A stretch of 7,570 bases of DNA from Cellvibrionales bacterium UBA4495 (GTDB lineage: Bacteria; Pseudomonadota; Gammaproteobacteria; Pseudomonadales; Porticoccaceae), in the NCBI GenBank assembly GCA_002388905.1, contig DGNJ01000105.1, forward strand, positions 1 through 7,570, read 5' to 3'. Below, piece by piece: positions 1-7,570 of this stretch (its first letter is position 1; every line of letters starts with the position of its first letter). The translations under genes were made by a program, and so were the position numbers. The notes beneath the pieces are model-generated. The model was not told where the DNA came from, did no database searches, and saw only the letters and a list, made by a program, of their open reading frames with translations.

Positions 1-1
1 C

Positions 2-526
2 CTGGCGGAACTGGGGCGCTGCTATGCCGCCGCCATCGAGGGCTCCGGCATCGACTTCGATATCCTCTTCGGGCCCGCCTACAAGGGCATTCCCCTGGTA
101 TCGGCGAGTGCCGTGGCCCTCGCCGACGGTTTTGGCCGGGACATTCCCATCTGCTACAACCGCAAGGAGGCCAAGGACCACGGCGAGGGCGGCAGCCTTG
201 TGGGAGCCGGGATTGCCGGCAAGCGGGTCCTTATTGTCGACGACGTGATCACCGCCGGTACAGCCATCGGCGAGGTGATGACAATTCTGGAGCGCGAGGG
301 TGCGGAGCCGGCCGGGGTGGTGATCGGTCTGGATCGCCGCGAACGGGGACATGGCTTGAAATCGGCGGTCCAGGAGGTGGAGGCACGTTACGGGATTCCT
401 GTGACAAGCATCATCGCAATCGACGACCTTATCCGTTATCTTGAGCGCCGCGGCGACGATCAGGACGTGTTGACCGCCATGCGCGACTACCGTCGGCGCT
501 ATGGAACAGAGTCAGGGACGGCGTGA
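2..526 (+). CDS. pyrE: Orotate phosphoribosyltransferase, 3' part (5' end outside window)
   Basis: PyrE transfers the phosphoribosyl group of PRPP to orotate, giving OMP, the fifth step of de novo pyrimidine synthesis in the cytoplasm. 174 codons are visible, read from base 2. Against the roughly 213 residues usual for the family, about 40 N-terminal residues lie outside the window. Seen directly: the GPAYKGIPL block (bases 71-97); the flexible catalytic loop [13 protein letters not shown] (155-193), with the Lys and His that contact PRPP in this family; and the PRPP-binding signature [13 protein letters not shown] (about 227-265) with its paired Asp residues. The C-terminus ends normally, so the gene looks intact here. 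Its TGA is followed after 50 bases by a gene for a secreted protein on the same strand, possibly co-transcribed. Identity is secure; the true start cannot be seen. Confidence 0.97.
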   Translation: MAELGRCYAAAIEGSGIDFDILFGPAYKGIPLVSASAVALADGFGRDIPICYNRKEAKDHGEGGSLVGAGIAGKRVLIVDDVITAGTAIGEVMTILEREGAEPAGVVIGLDRRERGHGLKSAVQEVEARYGIPVTSIIAIDDLIRYLERRGDDQDVLTAMRDYRRRYGTESGTA

Positions 527-567
527 AACCGTTCCGGCCACCGAGCCGGGGCCCAGACTTGATTACC

Positions 568-573
568 GGAGGG
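568..573 (+). promoter_or_regulatory. Ribosome binding site that sets the start of the DUF4124 gene
   Basis: GGAGGG stands 3-4 bases before an ATG at 577. The same frame is open back to a GTG at 523 that overlaps the pyrE stop. That earlier start would add 18 residues ([18 protein letters not shown]) ahead of a good signal peptide and has no comparable purine run in front of it. The ATG at 577 is therefore preferred. Confidence 0.7.
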
Positions 574-576
574 CTT

Positions 577-1287
577 ATGATCGCTCGAGCTTTGATCCTG
601 TGGTTGGCGGTTGTCGCGACGGGAGTGTCGGTGGGTGCCTTTGCCCAGGGGAAGAGCCACGGTAACAACCTGTACCGCTACGAGAATTCCGCGGGCGTCA
701 CCGTTATCGACTTTTCCCTGCCCGCCGAGTATGCCGATGACGGGTACGAGATTCTCTCTCCCAGTGGCCGGGTCATCGAACGGGTGCCTGCCAAAACCGA
801 CGACGAGGTGTCTCCCGAGCAGGCCGCCGACAGGACCCGGGACGATCAGTTCATCCTCAGCAGTTACAGTACGGTGGCCGATGTCGAGCGGGCCAAGCGC
901 CGGCGCCTGAGCCAGCTGGAGCGCGAAATCGAGACCCTGGAAGCGAATATTGCCGACTACCAGGAACGGCGGGCGCAATACCAGCAAAAAGCCGCCGGCT
1001 ATCAGCGCAGCGGCCGCCAGCCACCCGCCGTCATCGACAGGGTGCTGGTGGATCTCAATGTCCAGGAGCGCAAGGCCATGGAGGTGCTGGCGGAGCGGCG
1101 GGACGAATATCGGGAAATCGCCGCGCGTTATGACCGCTACGCCCGCCGACTGGTAGAGTTGAAAGGGCAGGAGGCGGGTGCCGGCGGCACTGGGACGGGA
1201 TCGCCGCCGGCCGACAACGCTAGCGGAAAAGCCCCTGGCTCAGCACCTGCCACTGGTCCTGCCAGGCCGTCGTCGGCAGCCGACTGA
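577..1287 (+). CDS. Secreted DUF4124-type protein with central coiled coil
   Basis: The function is unknown. The 236-residue product starts with a typical Sec signal peptide: Arg at 4, a hydrophobic core at about 5-22, and a likely cleavage after AFA at 23. A region at about 31-72 (LYRYENSAGVTVID, then a GYEILSPSGRVIERVP stretch) looks like the DUF4124 fold of small periplasmic proteins. Residues about 102-145 are rich in Arg, Glu, Gln and Leu and look like a coiled coil; a second charged helical stretch covers about 160-197. The last 37 residues are a Gly/Ala/Pro/Ser/Thr-rich tail, probably disordered. The final 22 codons lie antisense to the 3' end of slmA. The product is probably periplasmic, perhaps a cell-envelope or scaffold protein. 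The DUF4124 assignment is by pattern only and moderately sure; that the gene is real is well supported by the signal peptide and the ribosome site. Confidence 0.8.
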   Translation: MIARALILWLAVVATGVSVGAFAQGKSHGNNLYRYENSAGVTVIDFSLPAEYADDGYEILSPSGRVIERVPAKTDDEVSPEQAADRTRDDQFILSSYSTVADVERAKRRRLSQLEREIETLEANIADYQERRAQYQQKAAGYQRSGRQPPAVIDRVLVDLNVQERKAMEVLAERRDEYREIAARYDRYARRLVELKGQEAGAGGTGTGSPPADNASGKAPGSAPATGPARPSSAAD

Positions 1288-1813
1288 AGCCGCTGCGCAC
1301 ATACTGGCGAACCTTGCCCTCGGCCACCGCCATCATCAGCGTGACGGTGTCGGTGGTGGTCATGGCGGTCTGCAGGCCCTCGCGCACTTCGCCCTCGCGT
1401 ATCACCTGCCGCAGTTGGGTTTCCACCCGGTCGAAAAGCTGCGATACCCGGCTGTAGAGCCGCTCGGTCTCTCCCACCAGGGCTTCGCCGGTGAGTATCC
1501 GGGTGATGCCGGGATTGCGTTCGGCAAAGGTGAGCATCAACTGGAGGATGCGGTAGCAGCGGCCGGCGGTGGTGTCCTCGCTGTCCAGAATGACCCGGAT
1601 CCGGCTGAACAGGGCCTCTTCGGCGAAGTCGATGAGACCCTCGAACATACGGGTCTTGCTGGGGAAATGGCGGTACAGGGCCGCCTCCGAGAAGCCCACC
1701 TCTTCGGCCAGGGCGGCGGTGGTGATACGGGCGCTGGCGGAGGTTTCAAGCATCCGCGCCAGGGCCTGGAGAATGTGCTGCCGACGGTTGGATTTTTCAT
1801 TGCTTCGGGGCAT
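1220..1813 (-). CDS. slmA: Nucleoid occlusion factor SlmA (TetR family)
   Basis: SlmA binds specific sites spread over the chromosome and, when bound, disrupts FtsZ polymers, so the division septum does not form over the nucleoid. The 197-residue product matches the roughly 198 residues of E. coli SlmA. A TetR-type helix-turn-helix covers about residues 28-51 (ITTAALAEEVGFSEAALYRHF). The next block, FPSKTRMFEGLIDFAEEALFSRI, and the later NPGITRILTGEALVGE are characteristic of SlmA rather than of drug-efflux TetR repressors. The ATG at 1813 is chosen because it gives the family N-terminus (MPRSNEKSNRRQHILQALA). A purine run (AAGGAA) about 11 bases upstream lies inside the end of argB. Only 5 bases separate it from argB, so translation is probably coupled. 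Its 3' end overlaps the convergent DUF4124 gene by 68 bases. In enterobacteria slmA lies between dut and pyrE; here argB precedes it. Confidence 0.93.
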   Translation of the reverse strand: MPRSNEKSNRRQHILQALARMLETSASARITTAALAEEVGFSEAALYRHFPSKTRMFEGLIDFAEEALFSRIRVILDSEDTTAGRCYRILQLMLTFAERNPGITRILTGEALVGETERLYSRVSQLFDRVETQLRQVIREGEVREGLQTAMTTTDTVTLMMAVAEGKVRQYVRSGFSRLPTTAWQDQWQVLSQGLFR

Positions 1814-1818
1814 AGCGA

Positions 1819-2751
<933 letters not shown>

Positions 2752-2755
<4 letters not shown>

Positions 2756-5052
2756 AAGTCGAGGTCGAGGCTGTCGTCGACCCGGGCAAGCTGTTCCCGA
2801 AAGACGGTCTTGATCCTTTCCAGGGCCTTTTCGGTATCGGCCTCGAATCGCAGGGTCAGGGCGGGGCCCGTGTTCGAGGCCCGCACCAGGCCCCAGCCAT
2901 CGGCATACTCCACCCTGAGCCCGTCCAGCGTGTTGGTGTTGCCGTCTTCGAAGTCACCGGCCTCGACAAGGCGCTCGACGAGTTCGAACTTGCGCTCGTC
3001 CCCTACCGGTACTCTGATTTCCGGGGTCGATACCGACGCGGGCAGGGCGGCAAGGATATCGTCCAGGCCCTGTTCGCGAATGGTCATGATCTCCAGCAGG
3101 CGGGCGGCGGCGTAAAGGGCATCGTCGAATCCGTACCAGCGGTCGTTAAAGAACAGGTGGCCGCTGTATTCGCCCCCTACGGGAGCCCCGGTTTCAGCCA
3201 TCCTGTTGCGCATGTGCGCATGCCCGGTCTTACCCATAACCGGGCGGCCCCCATAGCTGCTGATCAATCCGTGCAGGCGCCGGGTGCTCTTGACGTCGTA
3301 GATGACATCGGCGCCGGGGCTGCGGGCGACCACATCCCGGGCAAAGATCATCAGCAGTTCGTCGGGCCAGGCGATCCGTCCCGAAGCCGAAACCGCCACC
3401 AACCGGTCACCGTCGCCGTCGAAGGCAATCCCCAGGTCGGCCTTTTCGTGTTCCACCACGGTGATCAGATCGCGCAGGTTCTCTGTCACGGTAGGGTCAG
3501 GGTCGTGGTTGGGGAAGTCCCCGTCCACATCGCAGTAGAGTTCCACCACATCACAACCCAGTTCGCGCAGCAGCCGGGGAGCAAATTCTCCGGCGATCCC
3601 GTGTCCCCCGTCCACAACCACGCGGATACCGGTGGCGGGCAGAACATTTTCGACGATTGCCCCCAGGTAGTCGTCGACCAGGTCCTTGTCCTGCGATTCG
3701 CCCGGCTCGCCGGTGGCAAATCGTTTCTCTTCCATGGCTTGCCTGATTTCCTGAATCTCGCGGTTGCTGAGTACGTGCCCCCGGGAAATGATTTTGAAGC
3801 CATTGTCGGTGGCGGGATTGTGGCTGGCGGTTACCATGACCCCGGAGGTGGTGGTCTGAAGTGTTTCCAGGGCGTAATTGAGCGTGGGTGTTGGTACCCG
3901 GCCCAGATAGATCACATCGCATCCGGTGGAGAGGATGCCGCGGGTCAACGACCGGCTCAGGTCCGGGCTTGAATGGCGCCCGTCCGCCGCCACGGCCAGG
4001 GTGTGTTCGCCGTGTTCAAGGGCCCGGGTACCCAGTACCTTGCCCAACTGCTCGGCGAAATAGGTGTTGATCTGCGAACCGGCCCTGCCCCGGATGTCGT
4101 AATCCCGGAATACCCCGGCGGGTAGCGTATAGCTTTGTCCGGCTTTTTCTTCGGGTGTGCCATTGCCCGGCGAGGGCCGGTTGAAATCCGGCGTCGGCAT
4201 CTGCGTTTCATCATTGATTCGTGGCGCTTCCCTGGGCGCGGTTTTCCGGGGCTTTATCGCGAAACGAATGACCAGTGCGCACAGGAGCAGGTCGAAGACA
4301 GCCAGCAAGGTGGCTGCCAGGGCGAATGGCCAGATTGTGGCTGGAATCGCTCCGGTCAGAGCCGGTCCGGGTCGAAAGTTGACGGACCAGCCGGGGACCC
4401 GTGTCGGGGCAATAAAGGGTTGCGCGTCCTCGGGGGCGCTGCCGAGCGTCACCAGCACCGCGGGGATATTGCCGGGCACCGCCTGGATCACCTGCACCTG
4501 CCCGGACGGTTGGCCGATCCCGGCGAGGTGTTCGCGCAGCTGGTTCAGGGGAAGTTCCAGAAGCAGTACGCCGGCAACCTGGCCGCCCTCCGGTACGGGC
4601 CGGGCCACATAGAGCCACCAGGTGCCGTCCAGCTTCGCCGCCTGGGGCGCGGGGCTGTCGCCGGCCAGGACTTCCCGGGTCAGCTCGAGCGCCACGAAGT
4701 TGCTGCTGACGGAAAAGGGGTTTTCACCGTCGGCCGGTACCCGGTACAGGCGTGCGTCTGCCCCCAAGCCACCACCGTCGTCATCGGTGGCTTCGGGTTG
4801 ACTCAGGGCGCCCGGGCGGCGGGCCCGGGCGCCGGCCCTGGCGGTTGCCTCGTCAATAAACGCCGTGACCGCGGCGGCATAGGTCTCCGCCCGTTGCTGG
4901 GAGGCGGATTCCAGTGCCGCATTGCCGGGCTCTATCAGCAACGCCTGGTAGAGGTGCTGCCCGGCCGCCAGGCCCGCAATGAGCAGTATCGCCACCGTGG
5001 CGATGGCCCAGCGCGGCAGGGACGGCAACTTTTCAGGCAATGGCAATCTCAC
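2752..5052 (-). CDS. algC: Membrane-anchored phosphomannomutase/phosphoglucomutase (AlgC type)
   Basis: AlgC interconverts 6-phospho- and 1-phospho-mannose or glucose, feeding GDP-mannose and UDP-glucose for lipopolysaccharide, exopolysaccharide and related polymers. The 766-residue product has two parts. Residues 1-306 are not catalytic: a membrane helix at about 14-31, a roughly 200-residue likely periplasmic stretch, a second helix at about 236-265, and a Pro-rich linker. Residues about 307-766 match the roughly 463-residue classical enzyme, beginning GVFRDYDIRG. Seen motifs are TASHNP (408-413, phosphoryl-carrying Ser410), DGDGDR (545-550, metal loop), KTGHAH (608-613), GEYSGH (627-632, sugar binding) and RASNTGP (724-730, phosphate binding), so the enzyme should be active. 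The start is GTG at 5052, supported by CCGGAG 8 bases upstream and by the membrane helix that follows. Extended forms are, as I recall, annotated in some other gammaproteobacteria. A promoter lies just upstream; argB and slmA follow. Confidence 0.95.
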
Positions 5053-5060
5053 TCGGCGGG

Positions 5061-5066
5061 CTCCGG
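5061..5066 (-). promoter_or_regulatory. Ribosome binding site supporting the GTG start of algC
   Basis: On the minus strand CCGGAG sits 8 bases before GTG at 5052. No ATG in this frame lies nearby that would keep the first membrane helix, so the spacing argues for the rarer GTG start. Confidence 0.65.
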
Positions 5067-5085
5067 TTATTGTTCTGGCAGCGGA

Positions 5086-5113
5086 ATTATACAGGCATTG
5101 TCACAGGGGTCAT
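5086..5113 (-). promoter_or_regulatory. Sigma70-like promoter for algC-argB-slmA
   Basis: On the minus strand a perfect TATAAT (-10, 5091-5086) is preceded at 16 bases by ATGACC (5113-5108), which matches 4 of 6 positions of TTGACA. The -35 lies over the very end of coaBC. Transcription would begin near 5079, leaving a leader of about 27 bases that includes the algC ribosome site. In a GC-rich region an exact -10 is unlikely by chance, but the -35 is only fair. Read-through from coaBC may add to expression, since no terminator is visible in the 57-base gap. Confidence 0.5.
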
Positions 5114-6324
5114 GGCGAGGCACGGCGGCGTTCATCGAGCCGGGTACTCAGCTTTTCGATCAGGACCCGCGCCAGTTGGCCCTTGCCCAGAAGGGGCAGC
5201 GCCTCGCGGGTGTCGTCGGTGATCAGCAGTACCTGGTTGTCCTCGCTGTTGAAGCCGATATCGCTTCGGGACACATCGTTGGCGATGATGGCATCCAGTT
5301 TCTTTTCGGCGAGTTTGCGCGAGGCGTGGGCTTCCAGGTCGTGGGTCTCGGCCGCAAAACCCACGGTAAAGGGCCTGTGGGGCAGGCCGGCCACGGTGGC
5401 GACGATATCCGGATTCTTGACCAGGGTCAGGGTCAGGATATCGTCGCTTTTCTTTATCTTGAGCGGTTCTTCCGAGCCGGGGCGGTAATCGGCCACCGCG
5501 GCGCAGCCGATAAAAAGGTCGCAACCGTCCGCCGCTTCGAGAGCGGCCGCGAGCATGTCGCGGGCGGAAGTGACAGATATGAGCCTCACCCGCTCCGGCG
5601 CCGGCAGGTTGGTGGGGCCGGAAATGAGTAGTGTTTCGGCGCCGGCCTCGGCGGCGGCTTCGGCCAGGGCATAGCCCATTTTGCCGGAACTGTGATTGCT
5701 CAAAAAACGAACCGGGTCCAACGCTTCACGGGTGGGGCCTGCGGTAATAACCACCTTCCTGCCTGCCAACTTCCCGGTCTTGAAAAGCGCCTCCACGGCC
5801 GCGACGATCGTCAGTGGCTCCTGCATCCGGCCCGGCCCGATATCGCCGCAGGCCTGGCTGCCTTCGCCGACGCCCAGCATTGCGAAGCCCCGGCTTTCCA
5901 GAGTGGCGATATTCTCGCAGGTGCTGGCCTTGGCCCACATGCCTTGATTCATGGCCGGCGCCACCGCAACGGGTGCAGCGGTGGCCAGGCAGGTGGCGGT
6001 GAGCAGGTCGTCGGCCTGGCCATGGGCGAGTTTGGCAATGAAGTCCGCCGAGGCGGGCGCGATCACCACCAGGTCGGCCCAGCGGGCCAGTTCGATGTGG
6101 CCCATGGCCGCCTCTGCTTCAGTGTCCAGCAGGTCCAGGTGCACCGGCTTGCCCGACAGGGCCTGCATGGTCAGTGGGGTGATAAATTCGGTGGCAGCCC
6201 GGGTCATGGCGACACGCACCTCGGCGCCGGCGTCCTGAAGGCGGCGAACCAGGTCGGCGCTCTTGTAGGCGGCAATGCCGCCGGTGACGCCCAGCAAAAT
6301 GCGTTTGTTGGTCAGTGGAGCCAT
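5110..6324 (-). CDS. coaBC: Bifunctional phosphopantothenoylcysteine decarboxylase / phosphopantothenate-cysteine ligase
   Basis: CoaBC carries out two successive steps of coenzyme A synthesis. The C-terminal CoaB half joins cysteine to 4'-phosphopantothenate using CTP; the N-terminal CoaC half then decarboxylates the product with FMN to 4'-phosphopantetheine. The 404 residues match the roughly 406 of E. coli. CoaC part: [14 protein letters not shown] (9-22), [10 protein letters not shown] with catalytic His76, APAMNQGMW with Asn126, and [10 protein letters not shown] with the substrate-lid Cys159. CoaB part: ITAGPTRE (193-200), SNHSSGKMG with Asn210, AAVADYRP (275-282), and the LKIKK lysines at about 289-292. 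Every expected catalytic residue is present. The ATG at 6324 gives the family N-terminus; the frame is open further upstream, but that stretch is antisense to radC and unlike CoaBC. The ribosome site is weak (a short AGG). The gene diverges from radC; dut, its usual downstream neighbour, is absent. Confidence 0.96.
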   Translation of the reverse strand: MAPLTNKRILLGVTGGIAAYKSADLVRRLQDAGAEVRVAMTRAATEFITPLTMQALSGKPVHLDLLDTEAEAAMGHIELARWADLVVIAPASADFIAKLAHGQADDLLTATCLATAAPVAVAPAMNQGMWAKASTCENIATLESRGFAMLGVGEGSQACGDIGPGRMQEPLTIVAAVEALFKTGKLAGRKVVITAGPTREALDPVRFLSNHSSGKMGYALAEAAAEAGAETLLISGPTNLPAPERVRLISVTSARDMLAAALEAADGCDLFIGCAAVADYRPGSEEPLKIKKSDDILTLTLVKNPDIVATVAGLPHRPFTVGFAAETHDLEAHASRKLAEKKLDAIIANDVSRSDIGFNSEDNQVLLITDDTREALPLLGKGQLARVLIEKLSTRLDERRRASP

Positions 6325-6400
6325 GACAACCTGCAAAGTGGCGGAAGGGCAGGGTAAGATACCATTGCCAATGGGATTTTCGAAGACAGGGAGTGTTGAG
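6325..6400. promoter_or_regulatory. Divergent coaBC/radC intergenic region with a 13-base palindrome
   Basis: These 76 bases must hold the start signals for both genes. At 6362-6374 lies a perfect inverted repeat, CCATTG-C-CAATGG, a plausible binding site for a dimeric regulator or a chance palindrome. For coaBC a weak promoter pair can be drawn on the minus strand (TTCGAA, 17 bases, TATCTT), with the palindrome lying in its spacer. For radC no convincing -35/-10 pair is seen. AGGGAG at 6388-6393, 7 bases before the radC ATG, is a good ribosome site and fixes that start. Confidence 0.35.
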
Positions 6401-7075
6401 ATGGCGATCCGAGACTGGCCCGAGGGTGAACGGCCCCGGGAAAAACTGCTGGCCCGTGGCGCCGGCGCCCTGTCCGACGCCGAGTTACTGGCGATTTTTC
6501 TGCGCACCGGTACCCGTGGGCTCTCCGCCGTGGATCTGGCGCGGGAACTGCTTGCCCAGTTTGGCGGCCTGGGCGGCTTGCTGGCGGCGGAGCGGCAGGC
6601 GTTTTGCACCGGTCGGGGCCTGGGAAACGCCAAGTATGTGCAGTTGCAGGCGGTTGTGGAACTGGCCCGCCGTCACCTGGGTGAAACCCTGGAGCGGGAC
6701 CATGTCTTCACCAGTCCCTCGGCGGTGTCGGATTACCTGCAGGCAAGTCTGGCCCGCCGTAAACAGGAAGTCTTCCTGGTGCTTTTCCTCGATACCAGGC
6801 ACCGGCTTATCGTGGGCGAGGAGCTGTTTTACGGCACCATCGACGGGGCCGGAGTTCATCCCCGGGAGGTGGTGCGCCGGGCTCTGCACCACAATGCCGC
6901 GGCGGTAATCCTGGCTCACAACCACCCCTCCGGGATAGCCGAGCCCAGCCGCGACGACGAACGGATAACCGCCGCGCTTCGCGATGCCCTGAAACTGGTG
7001 GATGTCCGGGTGCTGGATCATCTGGTGGTGGCGCCGGGCAGCACGGTGTCGCTGGCGGAGCGCGGCCTTTTCTGA
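6401..7075 (+). CDS. radC: RadC family JAB/MPN-type protein
   Basis: RadC proteins were once linked to DNA repair, but the radC102 phenotype of E. coli was later traced to another gene, so the role is still unsettled. The 224-residue product has the usual length. Residues about 1-95 form the N-terminal helical, helix-hairpin-helix-like part ([19 protein letters not shown]; later [12 protein letters not shown]). Residues about 100-224 form the JAB1/MPN domain with the complete JAMM metal signature: His173 and His175 in HNHPSG, then Ser183 and Asp186 at the canonical spacing, with Glu140 or Glu141 as the likely upstream acid. A zinc-dependent hydrolase is suggested by the motif but not shown. 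ATG at 6401 is chosen for its AGGGAG site 7 bases upstream and its family N-terminus ([17 protein letters not shown]). An upstream in-frame extension overlaps coaBC and is not credible. Confidence 0.95.
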   Translation: MAIRDWPEGERPREKLLARGAGALSDAELLAIFLRTGTRGLSAVDLARELLAQFGGLGGLLAAERQAFCTGRGLGNAKYVQLQAVVELARRHLGETLERDHVFTSPSAVSDYLQASLARRKQEVFLVLFLDTRHRLIVGEELFYGTIDGAGVHPREVVRRALHHNAAAVILAHNHPSGIAEPSRDDERITAALRDALKLVDVRVLDHLVVAPGSTVSLAERGLF

Positions 7076-7087
7076 TGGCCACCGGAT

Positions 7088-7116
7088 TTGATTTTGTCGG
7101 GCCGCTCTGGTATAAA
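7088..7116 (+). promoter_or_regulatory. Extended -10 sigma70 promoter for rpmB-rpmG
   Basis: TTGATT (7088-7093) and TATAAA (7111-7116) are separated by exactly 17 bases. A TG at 7108-7109 gives an extended -10 (TGGTATAAA). The bases after the -10, TCGCGC, make a GC-rich discriminator, the kind found at promoters of ribosomal components shut down by ppGpp and DksA in gammaproteobacteria; stringent control is therefore inferred. The promoter begins 13 bases after the radC stop. Expected start of transcription is about 7122-7124. Confidence 0.7.
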
Positions 7117-7122
7117 TCGCGC

Positions 7123-7238
7123 CTCTTTTGCGGGAGGCTCCCGCCCCGGGTGTCTTTTGCGACCCCGATTTCGAACATTCCCTATGGGGACCAACCGGGC
7201 CGTCAAAGCCGGCCAACAGGAATTTTAGAGGCGAAACC
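7123..7238 (+). promoter_or_regulatory. Structured 5' leader of rpmB-rpmG mRNA
   Basis: About 115 untranslated bases run from the predicted start of transcription to the rpmB ATG. Three inverted repeats can be drawn: GCGGGA-GGC-TCCCGC at 7130-7144; TCCC-TATG-GGGA at 7179-7190 (weak); and GGCCG-7 bases-CGGCC at 7198-7214. The last ends 12 bases before the ribosome site AGAGG (7227-7231, 7 bases before the ATG). No T-run follows any hairpin, so they are not simple terminators. A role in autogenous control or mRNA stability is possible but only inferred. Confidence 0.35.
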
Positions 7239-7475
7239 ATGTCCAGAGTCTGTCAGGTTACCGGCAAGCGACCGATGACCGGTAATAACGTATCCCACGC
7301 CCATAACAAGACGCGCCGCCGCTTTGTGCCCAACCTGCACAGCCACCGATTCTGGGTGGAAAGCGAAAAGCGCTTCATTAAACTGCGTGTTTCCACCAAG
7401 GGCCTGCGTACCATCGACAAGTACGGCATCGAAAAGGTGCTGTCCGATATCCGCGGCCGCGGCGAAAAAGTCTGA
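7239..7475 (+). CDS. rpmB: 50S ribosomal protein L28 (bL28)
   Basis: L28 is a small basic protein of the large ribosomal subunit. The 78-residue product is full length and closely resembles E. coli L28 from its start ([12 protein letters not shown]) through [15 protein letters not shown] to its end (RGRGEKV). It has a single Cys (residue 5) and no CxxC pairs, so it is the zinc-independent form. The ATG at 7239 has AGAGG 7 bases upstream. The frame continues open upstream through the leader, but those codons do not resemble L28. rpmG follows after 13 bases, the usual pairing. Confidence 0.98.
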   Translation: MSRVCQVTGKRPMTGNNVSHAHNKTRRRFVPNLHSHRFWVESEKRFIKLRVSTKGLRTIDKYGIEKVLSDIRGRGEKV

Positions 7476-7488
7476 GGAGGGCTGACCC

Positions 7489-7570
7489 ATGGCCAATTCA
7501 AATCGCGACAAGATCAAGCTCGTATCCAGTGCCGGTACCGGTCACTATTACACCACCGACAAGAACAAGC
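7489..7570 (+). CDS. rpmG: 50S ribosomal protein L33 (bL33), 5' part (3' end outside window)
   Basis: L33 is a small protein of the large ribosomal subunit near the E site. 27 codons are visible, beginning MANSNRDKIKLVSSAGTGHY and continuing YTTDKNK; the family is about 51 residues long, so about half is present. The visible part lacks the Cys pair found in zinc-binding L33, so this is the zinc-independent form, matching the zinc-free L28 beside it. AGGAGG at 7475-7480 lies 8 bases before the ATG and shares its first A with the rpmB stop, implying efficient, possibly coupled translation. Confidence 0.97.
   Translation, partial: MANSNRDKIKLVSSAGTGHYYTTDKNK

Noticed and set aside
534..549. Inverted repeat CCGGC-6 bases-GCCGG after pyrE as an intrinsic terminator.
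   Set aside because: The 5-base stem is followed by GGCCCAG rather than a T-run, so it does not fit a Rho-independent terminator.
523..576. GTG start overlapping the pyrE stop for the DUF4124 gene.
   Set aside because: The ATG at 577 has a strong GGAGGG site and begins a clean signal peptide; the extra 18 residues would disturb it.
3157..3972. A 271-codon plus-strand open frame inside algC.
   Set aside because: It lies wholly antisense to the catalytic domain of AlgC and shows no family signature or ribosome site that I can support.
5148..5157. A TACTCA-containing stretch (GGGTACTCAG) as a SlmA binding site.
   Set aside because: SlmA sites are the near-palindrome GTGAGTACTCAC; only one half is well matched here, which is expected by chance in several kilobases.
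4135..5631. A 498-codon open frame on the plus strand antisense to algC and coaBC.
   Set aside because: The opposite strand encodes two conserved enzymes with intact motifs. The antisense product is compositionally odd (Gly, Gln, Arg rich) and has no recognisable domain; such long shadows are common in GC-rich DNA.
6325..6633. A 103-codon N-terminal extension of coaBC.
   Set aside because: It is antisense to radC, does not resemble CoaBC, and the ATG at 6324 gives the expected family length and N-terminus.
7130..7144. GCGGGA hairpin as the terminator of radC.
   Set aside because: No T-run follows on the plus strand, and it lies downstream of the rpmB promoter, so it is better seen as part of the rpmB leader.

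Overview
The window is a GC-rich stretch of housekeeping chromosome from a gammaproteobacterium, most like the Pseudomonadales/Oceanospirillales type. The reasons are the gene content and order (pyrE, slmA, argB, algC, coaBC, radC, rpmB, rpmG), a SlmA close in length and motifs to the enterobacterial protein, an N-terminally extended ArgB, and Cys-poor L28 and L33 resembling those of E. coli. I cannot name a genus. I see no tRNA, rRNA, insertion sequence, CRISPR array, prophage or defence gene.

Layout. (1) Positions 2-1287, plus strand: the 3' part of pyrE (pyrimidine synthesis), then a secreted DUF4124-type protein with a coiled coil. (2) Positions 1220-5052, minus strand: a compact unit transcribed algC - argB - slmA, with gaps of 15 and 5 bases. 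A sigma70-like promoter with a perfect TATAAT -10 lies just before algC. (3) Positions 5110-6324, minus strand: coaBC (coenzyme A synthesis), which may also read through into algC. (4) A 76-base divergent region holding a 13-base palindrome. (5) Positions 6401-7570, plus strand: radC, then a strong extended -10 promoter, a roughly 115-base structured leader, rpmB, and the beginning of rpmG, which runs off the window.

The genes serve separate core tasks: UMP synthesis, arginine synthesis, sugar-1-phosphate supply for envelope polysaccharides, nucleoid occlusion of cell division, CoA synthesis and 50S ribosome assembly. They are linked by ancient gene order more than by a shared pathway.

I do not see a wholly new system. 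The points most worth a second look are: AlgC carries a two-helix membrane anchor and a roughly 200-residue extracytoplasmic domain fused to its catalytic part; dut, which in both E. coli and Pseudomonas sits next to coaBC, is missing from its usual place; the convergent DUF4124 and slmA genes overlap by 68 bases; and the rpmB leader looks structured.
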